A stretch of 64,000 nucleotides of DNA from Candidatus Melainabacteria bacterium (GTDB taxonomy: Bacteria > Cyanobacteriota > Vampirovibrionia > 2-02-FULL-35-15). Within the stretch, counting starts at the first letter, position 1. Every line of letters starts with the position of its first letter. Location: the NCBI GenBank assembly GCA_023250155.1, contig JAHFBG010000002.1, positions 372,001-436,000 of the forward strand, written 5' to 3'. This document shows, one piece after another, positions 18,301-35,768 of this stretch. A model generated the notes under the pieces. That model was not told where the DNA came from, made no database searches, and saw only the letters and a list, made by a program, of their open reading frames with translations. Both the position numbers and the translations under genes were made by a program.

Positions 18301-20436
18301 AAATGGTGAGAATGTACTGGTCTCACCATAAAGGAATTTACTTATACTATCAAGTCTATAAGTAATATCTTCCCATTTATTTGTGTTTTTGTTAAAGTGA
18401 AACATTTTTAATTTCGTAATATCTATACTAGCTGGTAATTTAGAAAGATTAACCCTTACTTTTCCACTAATAACAGTAGTAGTATCTGCAGGTGGTGAAA
18501 TATCAAATGAATAAAGTTTTTTATAAAATTTTCCGTCAGGTGAATTTAAAATAGTAATTTCAGGACTTTGGCTTATATTTTCATGAGTTGTTTTAATTAA
18601 ATCAAATGGATTGGTTGCAATATCCGTTATAACTAGAGGGGCAATCTGAGAACCAGATGAACTGGAAGAGGGAGTACAAAATGAATTGTTTAAGAAAACT
18701 GAAAGATTATTGTTTCCGTTATCAGAAACAGCAATGTCTACTTTTCCATCACTATTAAAATCATTTGAAGCAATTGAGCCTGGGAAATTGCCAATCTTAT
18801 AGTTTTTAACTGCTTGAAAAGTACCATCTCCATTACCTGAGAGTATTGATGTAGTTGAACCACCATCAGAAGCATTCCAAGCAGAAACAGCAAGGTCTAT
18901 TTTTCCATCATTATTAAAATCATTTGCAGTAACGGACTTAGGCTGATTACCAATATTATAGTACTTAGCAGCTTGGAAAGTGCCATATTGATCCCCATTA
19001 CCTAATAATACTGCAATATTATTGTCAGAGCGATTACCAGCAGGGTTACTAGAGGAAGTAGTGACAGCAAGATCTAGCTTTCCGTCACCATTGAAATCAC
19101 TTGTAGTAAGTGATTCAGTGGAATTACCAATACTATAGTTGAGGTAAGGTTTATTGTTAGGGTAGTCATAATTAAAGCCACCAGTTCCATTACCTAAGAA
19201 TATTGAAACAGTGCCAGTAGTATTACTGGCAAATGCAAGATCTGTTTTTCCATCAGCATTAAAATCATTTGAAATAGCTGAACCAAGACCATAAAAACCA
19301 GAATATTGATTTCCACTAATAAAAGTACCATCACCATTTCCTAAGAATATTGAAAGATTATTATAACTAGGACTAGCAACAGCAAGATCTATATTTCCAT
19401 CACTATCAAAATCATTTGCAGTGATTGAGATTTTACCATAACCATTACCAGCTCTATAGCTGTTAGTGATTTGGAAAGTACCATCACCTTTACCTAAAAG
19501 TATTGAGAGTATTACTGTATAGTTTGTGGTACCAGTAATAACAAGGTCGATATTTCCATCACTATTAAAATCACTAGCAGTAATTGAGCCAGTAGCGTTA
19601 ACAGTATATTTATTTATTGCTCTAAAAGTACCATTCTCACTTCCTAAAAATATTTGAATAGTGCTTTCAATAGGATTAGTAATTGCAAGGTCTATTTTCC
19701 CATCACCGTTAAAATCATTTGCAGAAATTGAATTAGTAGGAGTACTAACATTTATAGCTGAATTACTGCCAGTAGTATAGTTGGTAGCTGTACCAAATGA
19801 TAATGAGAGTGGACATCCAGATTTTCCACTACTAGAAGAGCTAGAAGATGAGTTACTTGGCAGCGGTGTACAATCAATTATAGGACAGCCTGGACATTTG
19901 TTTTGTAATATTTCTATAGCTCCATTTCTACAACCACTTGGTGGGGTTTGGCAAAAAGGTACGATACAAGTGATTCCACTTGATGAACTAGAAGAAGAGC
20001 TGTTTGAACAAAATCCACTTCTAATTCTCCCTTGAGCTGTGTTTAAACAAAGTGGCTCTGAATTATTATTTCCAGCTAAACACAATTTCATATCGTTTGC
20101 ATCATCACATTTGAATATTCCATTTGTACAAGTTGCTCTACCATCTAAACAAGTAGGAATCTCATTTGAATTAACATTGCCACATCTAGCAATTCCTATT
20201 CTTCCAATTGCTGAGTCTATACAGAGGGGTTCAGAGTCATTATTGTTTGAAGTACACAGTCTTATAGCACCAACATCGCATGATGGAGAAAGGCTTGGAT
20301 TAGAACACTTGGTTCTGCTATCTTCACAAAATGCTCTATTAGGAGAAGTCAATGATGCAAGTGTAGGTAGATTGAAAGAGATAATAGCAGTTAGACTGAT
20401 TATAACTCTTATCGTTTTTATATAGGATTGTTTCAT
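15382..20436 (-). CDS. Giant secreted mosaic protein: two FG-GAP propellers and a C-terminal Kazal domain
   Basis: A 1684-residue protein with a signal peptide (MKQSYIKTIRVIISLTAIIS, ending near FNLPTLAS). Residues about 30-150 are the Cys-rich N-terminal domain shared with its paralogs. Then come, separated by Ser(n)-Gly linkers, a CxPxC...NxCPGCP unit, seven FG-GAP/VCBS blades (DFNGDGKIDLAI type, about 215-590), a beta-sandwich-like domain ending in poly-Pro, another Cys unit, a second set of seven FG-GAP blades, an SNLG tandem repeat and a C-terminal Kazal domain (YVCGCDGNTYINGCSAYNAG). FG-GAP blades bind calcium through DxNxDG and often mediate adhesion; Kazal domains inhibit serine proteases. 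It is the second gene after the subtilisin protein, 45 bp downstream. Confidence 0.85.
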   Translation of the reverse strand: MKQSYIKTIRVIISLTAIISFNLPTLASLTSPNRAFCEDSRTKCSNPSLSPSCDVGAIRLCTSNNNDSEPLCIDSAIGRIGIARCGNVNSNEIPTCLDGRATCTNGIFKCDDANDMKLCLAGNNNSEPLCLNTAQGRIRSGFCSNSSSSSSSSGITCIVPFCQTPPSGCRNGAIEILQNKCPGCPIIDCTPLPSNSSSSSSSSGKSGCPLSLSFGTATNYTTGSNSAINVSTPTNSISANDFNGDGKIDLAITNPIESTIQIFLGSENGTFRAINKYTVNATGSITASDFNSDGNIDLVITGTTNYTVILSILLGKGDGTFQITNSYRAGNGYGKISITANDFDSDGNIDLAVASPSYNNLSIFLGNGDGTFISGNQYSGFYGLGSAISNDFNADGKTDLAFASNTTGTVSIFLGNGTGGFNYDYPNNKPYLNYSIGNSTESLTTSDFNGDGKLDLAVTTSSSNPAGNRSDNNIAVLLGNGDQYGTFQAAKYYNIGNQPKSVTANDFNNDGKIDLAVSAWNASDGGSTTSILSGNGDGTFQAVKNYKIGNFPGSIASNDFNSDGKVDIAVSDNGNNNLSVFLNNSFCTPSSSSSGSQIAPLVITDIATNPFDLIKTTHENISQSPEITILNSPDGKFYKKLYSFDISPPADTTTVISGKVRVNLSKLPASIDITKLKMFHFNKNTNKWEDITYRLDSISKFLYGETSTFSPFAVVIETSPPPPPPPPPPPPPPPPSPGSSSSSSSSGVVVCPSIICVPPSGCSFNGGIETLANGCSGCPKVTCPSSISKTINNNTITVGFPKFTNTLSLESYIGSITPPYPAFSPILSFKVREQTNQKGPYNLTIQFSKELFTSLGITQLVLNGLQLYKYNPNTSQGTIVETQANCTNGSLSATINSLDTISSDVGESVFIVYFSTYANSSQSSSACIIRGFPSSSSSSSSGLSNTTPECKRTNFIISKQESIKDIPAIGQPTTGILTDINNDKNLDLITEDVIYNGNGDGSFNTQSLNFHNIPSPTKKIYNTDLNSDGYTDLVLLTPRLYTALNNKHNGFDDPILVVDPRVASDPHRIPEYIIAGDFRKDGYPDLITVLSDGSGCKLFINKKGVLSQESDLNLSLRPTNQPVAGDFNNDGALDFALIDTSNNSIVLSTFLNTNNGASFKRIDNWVVGGSEPIVVDDINNDSKLDLIVSSSYGFLLLYGIGDGGFRTDAITIQGIEKTYSKTSQFQFIDFNKDCKKDIFITTSTGKNSIYLNNGQNGFSSEQSINLIQSNTPILPLVGDIDNNGLTDVILYNTERDLNGREKNIFEILLNRESTSRDSIATNNIETCKQSLSHGYFLSSEPSTPACRSLAPNAYCCPCLPTISFISSSNLGSNLGSNLGSNLGSNLGSNLGSNLGLGTTTASPPNPNYPGFLAYTYIQNFSSGEYTANTRVLRIEVLVDPNSSKAIVNVYQSALNQYNTQPQTQEINRVCGSTSTISLNDTASPIRGTVNVSWNSDSSNLPPVAKCTVTGFDSISYISTYFGVTNFKDKVFFKVQYKDFPNSIHPTLATWTCTNSGVPTRHVPQESVACNNGYCLLGCKIDEGKRDTIYKLSDVKLGTLTSVLCTGEASYDVSTSSSSSGGNSNQGDSCKCPPGLALYGGSCSTNKLTCASTANYVCGCDGNTYINGCSAYNAGVKQYTAGKCP
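16251..16334 (-). repeat. 12-bp tandem repeat coding for SNLG
   Basis: Six perfect copies of AGCCCAAATTAG plus one diverged copy lie in frame inside the giant gene 15382-20436 and encode seven SNLG units. The perfect identity of the copies implies recent expansion; changes by whole units would lengthen or shorten the linker without breaking the frame. Confidence 0.95.
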
Positions 20437-20445
20437 TTTTTAGCA

Positions 20446-20475
20446 GAGACTTGCTATGGCAAGTCTTTATAGGGA
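20446..20475. repeat. Palindromic element, intergenic copy
   Basis: GAGACTTGCTATGGCAAGTC plus TTTATAGGGA; the arms GACTTGC and GCAAGTC (20448-20465) pair perfectly. It fills most of the 51 bp between the subtilisin gene and the next giant gene and could form a hairpin in their shared transcript. Confidence 0.8.
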
Positions 20476-20481
20476 GAACCA

Positions 20482-29430
<8,949 letters not shown>

Positions 29431-29442
29431 TATGTTCGAACC

Positions 29443-29694
29443 GGCCAAAATAAATAAACGACAAATGTGATTTGAAATTTATTCATTATAAATTGAAAGT
29501 ATTTAGTCGTTAGCAAGTCCAAAATATTATTTTCAGATAATGCTATCCCTAATATGCCCATAGAATAGAAAGTTAATTAAATGATAATTAAAAAGGTATG
29601 TGATATGAAGATTAATTTAATTTAATGTGATTTTTTGTGATATTTTGTAATGTTTTTGGTTAAGTGTGGTTAAGGAGAAATCTAAAGCATATAG
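29443..29694 (-). promoter_or_regulatory. Conserved leader, copy A (before the subtilisin operon)
   Basis: This fills most of the 304-bp gene-free stretch upstream of the subtilisin gene. It aligns over about 200 bp with leaders before 37598, 50224 and 63505. The block at 29535-29561, plus-strand AGATAATGCTATCCCTAATA and on, is identical in all four, and GATAATGCTATC inside it can form a 4-bp hairpin. The gene-proximal end carries GGCCGG(T). It is probably a shared promoter and 5' untranslated region. I do not recognise it as a known riboswitch. Confidence 0.75.
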
Positions 29695-29734
29695 TTATTT
29701 GTAATTTAGCTTTTCATTTTTTAGGAGAGGTGTA

Positions 29735-32587
29735 CTATGGTGGGCAAACTTTAACCTTACCAATTTTATTACCATTTAATTCTGTAAACCAAATATTTCC
29801 ATCTATTCCTACAGTGATTCCATAAGGATAACTTCCTGAACTAAGAGGGTAAGTTTGAGTATTTTTACCATCAAGAGAAATCTTTAATATCTCATCCTTA
29901 TAACTAGATGTTCCGTATTCATCTCTTCGACTATATCCTACAGTAGCCCAAATATTCCCATCTGGTCCCGCTATAATTTTATTAGAATAACCCCATGGAA
30001 TCTTGGTAACAATACCATCAGTAGTAATCTTGCAAAGATTATAAGAAAATATTTTATCACGATAAGTTATTATTGTTTCTTCCGGTCTTAGATATGATTC
30101 AATAAACCAAATATTACCATCAGGACCAGTAGTAATGCTACTGATAGTGGTACTGTTATTATTAGGACTAATATAAACAACTTCAATTATGCCACCAGGT
30201 GTAATCTTTCCTATCTTGCCAATAGATCCAACAAAAGATTTCCCTATCCCTCCACTATATTCTCCATATGTGTATTTGTAAGTACTTTGATTTTCAGAAA
30301 ACCAAAGATTCTCATTTGGTCCAACAGTAATATCACCAGGAGCACTTGTTGTAAATGTAGCAGTAGATATAGAAAAAGTATCTATTATAGGTATGCTATA
30401 TTCAGTAATATTTCCACTAGGTTTAATCCTGATTATTTTACCTAGTGTAGAGTCGTTGCTTATTTGAGATGCAGTAGCCCATAAGTTATCATCTGGACCT
30501 TTAGTGATTCCATTAAGATAGTTGTTTTTTGTAGAAAGACTATATTCAGTGATTGTACCAGCCGTAGAAATCTTACCTACTTTATTTCCAGAATATTCAG
30601 TAAACCAAAGGTTTCCATCTGGTCCAGCAGTAATTCCACGTGGATAGCTACTTCCAGCAGGCAGGCTATATTCAGTAATTATACCAGCAGTAGAAATTTT
30701 ACCTATTTTATTTCCACTAGATTGAGTAAACCAAAGATTTCCATCTGGTCCTTTGGTAATACATTGTGCACCACTATTAAGAGAGAGATTATATTCACTA
30801 ATAGTTTCTGTACAGCATGTACCAGCTTTACAAGAACCATTACATAAGCTAGTTCCACTTGGACAGGCACAATTATAATTTTGACAAGTTTTTCCACCAT
30901 AACATTGATAGTTAGAACAACAACTTCCAGTCACACAAGCACCATTACATAGTATTGTTCCATTAGGACATGCTTTGCAAAAATTGTTTTGACAAGCTTG
31001 TCCACTAGGACACTGAGAGGTGTCGCAACAATCTCCAGTCACACAAGCACCACTACATAGTCTTTGTCCAGAAAGACAAGCACAATTATAATTTTGACAA
31101 GTTTTTCCACCACTACATTGTGCATTAGTACAACATGTACCAGTTACACAAGTACCATTACACAAGATTTTTCCACTTGGACAGGCACAATTATTATTTT
31201 GACAGGCTTGTCCACCATTGCACTGATAATCAAAACAACAAGTTCCAGTTACACAGGTACCATTGCATAAGATTTTTCCGCTTGGGCATGTACAGTTATT
31301 ATTCTGGCAAGTTTGTCCACCAGTACATTGTGAATTTGTACAACAATCTCCAGCTACACAAGTTCCATTGCATAAAATTTTCCAGTCAGTAGGGCATGTA
31401 CAACTATTCTCTTGACAAGTATACCCATTAGTGCACTGTGCACTAGTACAACAATTTCCTGTTTTACAAACACCATTACAGGAGATTTGTCCACTTGGGC
31501 ATGTACCGCTGGAACTGGATGTGGATGAAGCACAAGAGAAGATATTAATATTATCCACATAATAGGTTCCTAAAGAATCATCGTATAGGTTATTTGAAAT
31601 GGTTCCTAGAGAGAAATATCTAATTGGAGTACCTGTAGCTGGATAAGATAAGGGGTTAGAATTTAGTTTAGAGCCATTAACAAAAAAATCATAGTTATTG
31701 CCATGCCACTTTATATCTATGTGATACCACTTGTTTGGTTCATATCTAGATAAGGCTGTTGTCGTAGATGTATAAAATTCACCACTACGACCTTGACAAA
31801 CAACAATAGAAGCCTCTGGGTGACTAACGTTAGAAGATAGTTTTAGACATAAATTGCCAGTAGTTTGCTTAGCTAATACATCATAAGAAAATATTCCATC
31901 AGTAGAAGAAGTTGGAGTTACAGTACTATCTAAAAACACATTGGATATCCAAACATAACTGTTAACAGGAAAACTATAAGAAATCTGATTATCCTTAAGT
32001 TCAACAGCACCCCCAGGATTTCCTAGGTCAGGTTTCACAGCAGACGAACTTAAAGAATTACTAGTACCAAAGGCTAAATCTGTATAATTTGATGTTGTTT
32101 CAAAATCATAAGATTTTAAAATAGTACAGTTTGAATTACCAGAAGAAGAACTTCCTAAACAAAACCCACTTCTAATTCTTCCTTGAGCTGTGTTTAAACA
32201 AAGTGGTTCTGAATTGTTGCTTGTGCTTGAACATAATTTCATATCATTTGCATCATCACATTTAAATGTTCCATTTGTACATGATGCTCTGCCATCAGTA
32301 CAAATAGGAATCTCATTTGAATTAACATTGCCACATCTAGCTATTCCTATTCTTCCAATTGCTGAGTTTAAACAAATAGGTTCAGAGTCATTATTGTTTG
32401 AAGTACACAGTCTTATAGCATCAGCATCACATGATGGAGAAAGACTTGGATTAGAACACTTAGCTCTGCTATCTTCACAAATTGTTCTATTGGGAGAAGT
32501 TAATGAAGCAAGAGTAGGTAAATTGAAAGAGAGAATAGCGATTAGGCTAATGAGGGAGCGTATGGTTTTTATGTGTGATTGTTTCAC
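29735..32587 (-). CDS. Secreted mosaic protein: LamG-like domain, Cys-rich repeats and Vgb-like propeller
   Basis: A 950-residue protein starting at GTG 32587, chosen because KQSHIKTIRSLISLIAILS then matches the paralogs' signal peptide; the frame open upstream is not homologous. After the shared 12-Cys domain comes a jelly-roll domain resembling LamG/concanavalin (YDFETTSNYTDLAFG ... WYHIDIKWHGNNYDFFVNGS), then at least seven units of the type CPSGKILCNGTCVTGTCC-QC-C-C, and finally seven Vgb/NHL-like blades (ITKGPDGNLWFTQSSGNKIG type). Vgb-like propellers have seven blades. The start lies 4 bp after the upstream giant gene's stop, with its ribosome site (GGTGG) inside that gene, so translation is coupled. 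Likely an extracellular binding protein. Confidence 0.85.
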   Translation of the reverse strand: MKQSHIKTIRSLISLIAILSFNLPTLASLTSPNRTICEDSRAKCSNPSLSPSCDADAIRLCTSNNNDSEPICLNSAIGRIGIARCGNVNSNEIPICTDGRASCTNGTFKCDDANDMKLCSSTSNNSEPLCLNTAQGRIRSGFCLGSSSSGNSNCTILKSYDFETTSNYTDLAFGTSNSLSSSAVKPDLGNPGGAVELKDNQISYSFPVNSYVWISNVFLDSTVTPTSSTDGIFSYDVLAKQTTGNLCLKLSSNVSHPEASIVVCQGRSGEFYTSTTTALSRYEPNKWYHIDIKWHGNNYDFFVNGSKLNSNPLSYPATGTPIRYFSLGTISNNLYDDSLGTYYVDNINIFSCASSTSSSSGTCPSGQISCNGVCKTGNCCTSAQCTNGYTCQENSCTCPTDWKILCNGTCVAGDCCTNSQCTGGQTCQNNNCTCPSGKILCNGTCVTGTCCFDYQCNGGQACQNNNCACPSGKILCNGTCVTGTCCTNAQCSGGKTCQNYNCACLSGQRLCSGACVTGDCCDTSQCPSGQACQNNFCKACPNGTILCNGACVTGSCCSNYQCYGGKTCQNYNCACPSGTSLCNGSCKAGTCCTETISEYNLSLNSGAQCITKGPDGNLWFTQSSGNKIGKISTAGIITEYSLPAGSSYPRGITAGPDGNLWFTEYSGNKVGKISTAGTITEYSLSTKNNYLNGITKGPDDNLWATASQISNDSTLGKIIRIKPSGNITEYSIPIIDTFSISTATFTTSAPGDITVGPNENLWFSENQSTYKYTYGEYSGGIGKSFVGSIGKIGKITPGGIIEVVYISPNNNSTTISSITTGPDGNIWFIESYLRPEETIITYRDKIFSYNLCKITTDGIVTKIPWGYSNKIIAGPDGNIWATVGYSRRDEYGTSSYKDEILKISLDGKNTQTYPLSSGSYPYGITVGIDGNIWFTELNGNKIGKVKVCPP

Positions 32588-32591
32588 TTTA

Positions 32592-35500
32592 TTATCCACC
32601 TGAAGATGAACTACTGGAAGATGGGCAAATAATTTTAGGACAACCTGAACAACCGTTAAAAAACAGTTCTGTTTCACCAAGTGTACAACCAGCTGGGGGT
32701 GCTGCACATGGGTAAAGTGGACAAATGATTTGACCTGAAGAACTAGAGGATGAACTACTTGAAGAAGAGATTAGATAAGGAACTCCACAAGCAGTAATTT
32801 TTCCTATTTTCATTCCAGCAGATTCAGTAAACCAAACATTCCCATCAGGTCCAGAAGTGATTCCAAATGGTCCGCTATTTGCAGTAGGTGTATTATATTC
32901 AGTAATTCTACCGATATAACTAACTATACCGCCAGAATAAATTCTAATAGGAGTAATTCTACCTATTTTGTTACCCGTTCCACTGTTTTTATTATATTCA
33001 GTAAACCAAATATTTCCATCAGGTCCAGCAGTGATTCCAAATGGTCTGCTATTTGCAGTAGGTAGATCAAACTCAGTAATTATACCAGCAGGATCATAGA
33101 TTGTACCAGCAGTAGAAATTTTACCTATTTTATTTCCATTATATTCAGTAAACCAAATTCCACCAGGTCCAGCAATGATTCCAGATGGTCCGCTATTTGC
33201 AGTAGGTATAGTATATTCAGTAATTGTACCAGCAGTAGAAATTTTACCTATTTTATTTCCATTATATTCAGTAAACCAAATATCACCAAATCCAGCAGTG
33301 ATTTCAGATGGTCCGCTATTTGCAGTAGGTATAGTATATTCAGTAATTGTACCAGCAGTAGAAATTTTACCTATTTTATTTTCATTATATTCAGTAAACC
33401 AAATATCTCCATCAGCTCCAGCAGCAATTCCAGCTGGGGAAGCAGGTAGAGTGTATTCAGGAATTTGACTTGCACCAGTACGACTATTAATAGCACTAGG
33501 AGTAACTCCTATAATAATCTTACCTATTTTGTTATTATCAGTAAACCAAATAGTCCCATTAGGTCCAGTAATGATTCTAGAGGGACTACCAGTAGGTAGC
33601 TGATATCCACCAAGTCTTGTACCAGCAGTAGAAATCTTTTCTATGCTACCACCACCAAATCTACCAACGCTTGTAAACCAAAGATTCCCATCTGATCCAG
33701 TAGTAATTCCCTGTGGGATGCTAGCGACAGGATATTCAGTGATTTTACCGAAGATAGTTCCATTTGGGCATGTACAATTATTGTTTTGACAAGTTTGTCC
33801 ATTGGTACTTTGTCCATTGGTACTTTGTCCATTGGTACATTGTCCATCAGTACAACAATTTCCGACTACACAAGAGTCATTGCATAAGATCGTTCCACTT
33901 GGACATGCACAATTATTGTTTTGGCAGGTTTGTCCGTTTGAACATTGCGTATCAGTACAGCAATTTACACAAGAGCCATAGCATAAGGTTTGACCTGTAG
34001 GGCAAGGTGCAGAGCTATTGAACAACACAGATATACCACCTGGTAATGATATTGCTAAATCAGATTTATTGTCTTTGTTAAAATCAGCACTTGCTAAGTC
34101 TATGATCCAATCTCCAGTAAGAACGCTTTGTGATTGTTGCTCAAAGGTTCCATTTCCATTCCCAAGTAAAACAATGACATTTTGATAGCCAAGTAGTCCA
34201 GTAGTTACTACTAAATCTAACCTACCATCACTGTTAAAATCACCATTAATAATTCTAAAAGGGTTTTTTCCTATAGAGTAGGTTTCTCCATTTATAAAGG
34301 ATCCATCATCTCCATTACTAAGATGAATGGAGACATTATCACTGTTGTAATTAGCTACAGCAATGTCTATCTTAGTATCATTATTAAAATCACCTGCTGT
34401 TATGTAAGTAGGATTTTCACCGGTATAAAATTTGTTTATAAATCTAAATGTACCATCACCATTTCCAAAATAACTAGAAACATTCCCAGGAGCATAAGTA
34501 CTAGAGATTATTAAGTCAGTCACTCCATCTCTATTTATATGTACAGGGATTATAGTGGTTGGACCAAGATTTGTAGATAAATTAATAGCTCCTTTAAATG
34601 TGCCATCACCATTTCCTAAGAAGATGGATACATTGTCATTTGATCGCTGGTTAGATCCTATTGTTCCAACAGCCAAATCAAGCAATCCATCATTATTAAA
34701 ATCACTTGATGCAATACTACCAGGAGCGTTGTTTAAAGTTAATGATTTAGCACTTGAAAATCTGCCCGTTGCTGAACCAAGTAAAATTAAAACTTCAGTA
34801 GTGGAATTGCGCTCTTTTGCGATTGCTAAATCAGGATATATATCCCCATTAAAATTACCAGTTTTTATGCCATTAGGATTTTGACCAACAACAAAATTAC
34901 TACCTGGATTAAAACTCCCATTACTATTACCTAATAGTAAGCTTCCCAGGCTGCTTGCAATATCAAGGGTTGAATTCTTGTCAAAATCATTAATGACTAT
35001 ATCCCCAACGATTAGACCCTCTGATCTTAAGACTGAATAATTGATTGGTGAAGCAAAACTTAATTTTAATATAGATCCACTTGAAGAGCTTGATGATGAT
35101 GAAGTAGATGGAGGAATTATTATCCCACTGCTAGAAGAACTACTTGAACAAAATCCACTTCTAATTCTTCCAAATGCTGTATTCAAACAAAGTGGTTCTG
35201 AATTGTTATTTCCAGCTAAGCATATCTTCATATCATTCACATCATCACATTTAAATATTCCATTGTTACATAGAGCTCTACCATCTACACAAGTGGGTAT
35301 TTCATTTAAATTAATATTGCCACATCTAGAAATTCCTATTCTTCCTGTAGCTGAGTTTAAACAAATAGGTTCAGAGTCGTTATTGTTTGAGGTACAGAGT
35401 CTTATCGCACCAGTTTCACAGGTAGGAGTAAGGTTTATATTTTTACACTTAGACATTCCATCTTCACAAAATGCTCTGTTTTCAGAAGCTATAGAGAAAG

Positions 35501-35744
35501 AAAGATTTTGAGAAGTCATTGTAGAGAGAGAATGAGAATGTGGTTTAGGCTTATGATGTTTATTAAATTCCTTGTTTTTGGTGCGGGTTTTAAGCTCTTT
35601 TTCTATAACATCTTCATCACTTGTTTGTGCAATGGCTAAATTGTTATTTGAATTAAAATTAAATATTATAAAGGTAGGTAAAGTGAAAGAGAAGATAGTG
35701 ATTAGACTAAGGAGGGAGGTTAGGATTTTTGGTTTGATTTTCAT
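32592..35744 (-). CDS. Secreted mosaic protein: FG-GAP propeller and Vgb-like propeller
   Basis: A 1050-residue protein with a signal peptide (MKIKPKILTSLLSLITIFSF, likely cut near AIAQ). A basic, His/Lys-rich stretch (KNKEFNKHHKPKPHS) precedes the shared 12-Cys domain. Then follow seven FG-GAP blades (DFNNDGLLDLAV type; some with weakened calcium loops such as DFNKDNKSDL), Cys-rich CPSGTILCNDSC units, seven Vgb-like blades with several nearly identical copies (YNGNKIGKISTAGTITEYTI), and a CPLYPCAAPPAGC...GCPKIICP unit. The protein stops directly after a Ser-linker (SSSSSSSGG), as if a further module had been cut away. Middle gene of the unit 37598->29735: 24 bp after the upstream gene and 4 bp before the next. 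Confidence 0.85.
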   Translation of the reverse strand: MKIKPKILTSLLSLITIFSFTLPTFIIFNFNSNNNLAIAQTSDEDVIEKELKTRTKNKEFNKHHKPKPHSHSLSTMTSQNLSFSIASENRAFCEDGMSKCKNINLTPTCETGAIRLCTSNNNDSEPICLNSATGRIGISRCGNINLNEIPTCVDGRALCNNGIFKCDDVNDMKICLAGNNNSEPLCLNTAFGRIRSGFCSSSSSSSGIIIPPSTSSSSSSSSGSILKLSFASPINYSVLRSEGLIVGDIVINDFDKNSTLDIASSLGSLLLGNSNGSFNPGSNFVVGQNPNGIKTGNFNGDIYPDLAIAKERNSTTEVLILLGSATGRFSSAKSLTLNNAPGSIASSDFNNDGLLDLAVGTIGSNQRSNDNVSIFLGNGDGTFKGAINLSTNLGPTTIIPVHINRDGVTDLIISSTYAPGNVSSYFGNGDGTFRFINKFYTGENPTYITAGDFNNDTKIDIAVANYNSDNVSIHLSNGDDGSFINGETYSIGKNPFRIINGDFNSDGRLDLVVTTGLLGYQNVIVLLGNGNGTFEQQSQSVLTGDWIIDLASADFNKDNKSDLAISLPGGISVLFNSSAPCPTGQTLCYGSCVNCCTDTQCSNGQTCQNNNCACPSGTILCNDSCVVGNCCTDGQCTNGQSTNGQSTNGQTCQNNNCTCPNGTIFGKITEYPVASIPQGITTGSDGNLWFTSVGRFGGGSIEKISTAGTRLGGYQLPTGSPSRIITGPNGTIWFTDNNKIGKIIIGVTPSAINSRTGASQIPEYTLPASPAGIAAGADGDIWFTEYNENKIGKISTAGTITEYTIPTANSGPSEITAGFGDIWFTEYNGNKIGKISTAGTITEYTIPTANSGPSGIIAGPGGIWFTEYNGNKIGKISTAGTIYDPAGIITEFDLPTANSRPFGITAGPDGNIWFTEYNKNSGTGNKIGRITPIRIYSGGIVSYIGRITEYNTPTANSGPFGITSGPDGNVWFTESAGMKIGKITACGVPYLISSSSSSSSSSSGQIICPLYPCAAPPAGCTLGETELFFNGCSGCPKIICPSSSSSSSGG
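33796..33855 (-). repeat. 15-bp tandem repeat coding for (S/C)TNGQ
   Basis: Four adjacent 15-bp units starting TGTCCATTGGTACTT lie inside the gene 32592-35744, the last two slightly diverged. They encode CTDGQ, CTNGQ, STNGQ, STNGQ within a Cys-rich unit. In the two extra copies the Cys has become Ser, so expansion adds length without adding unpaired cysteines. Confidence 0.9.
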
Positions 35745-35768
35745 TTTTTTTGTTTGTGGGATCTGTAG

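Noticed and set aside
29443..29694. The leader as a known c-di-GMP, cobalamin or TPP riboswitch
   Set aside because: None of the characteristic conserved boxes of those classes is present on the gene strand; only a short 4-bp hairpin is evident in the core.
32588..32707. Longer N-terminus for the protein at 29735-32587
   Set aside because: The extra residues are out of frame with, and antifunctional to, the linker-coding end of the upstream gene; the GTG at 32587 restores the family signal peptide.
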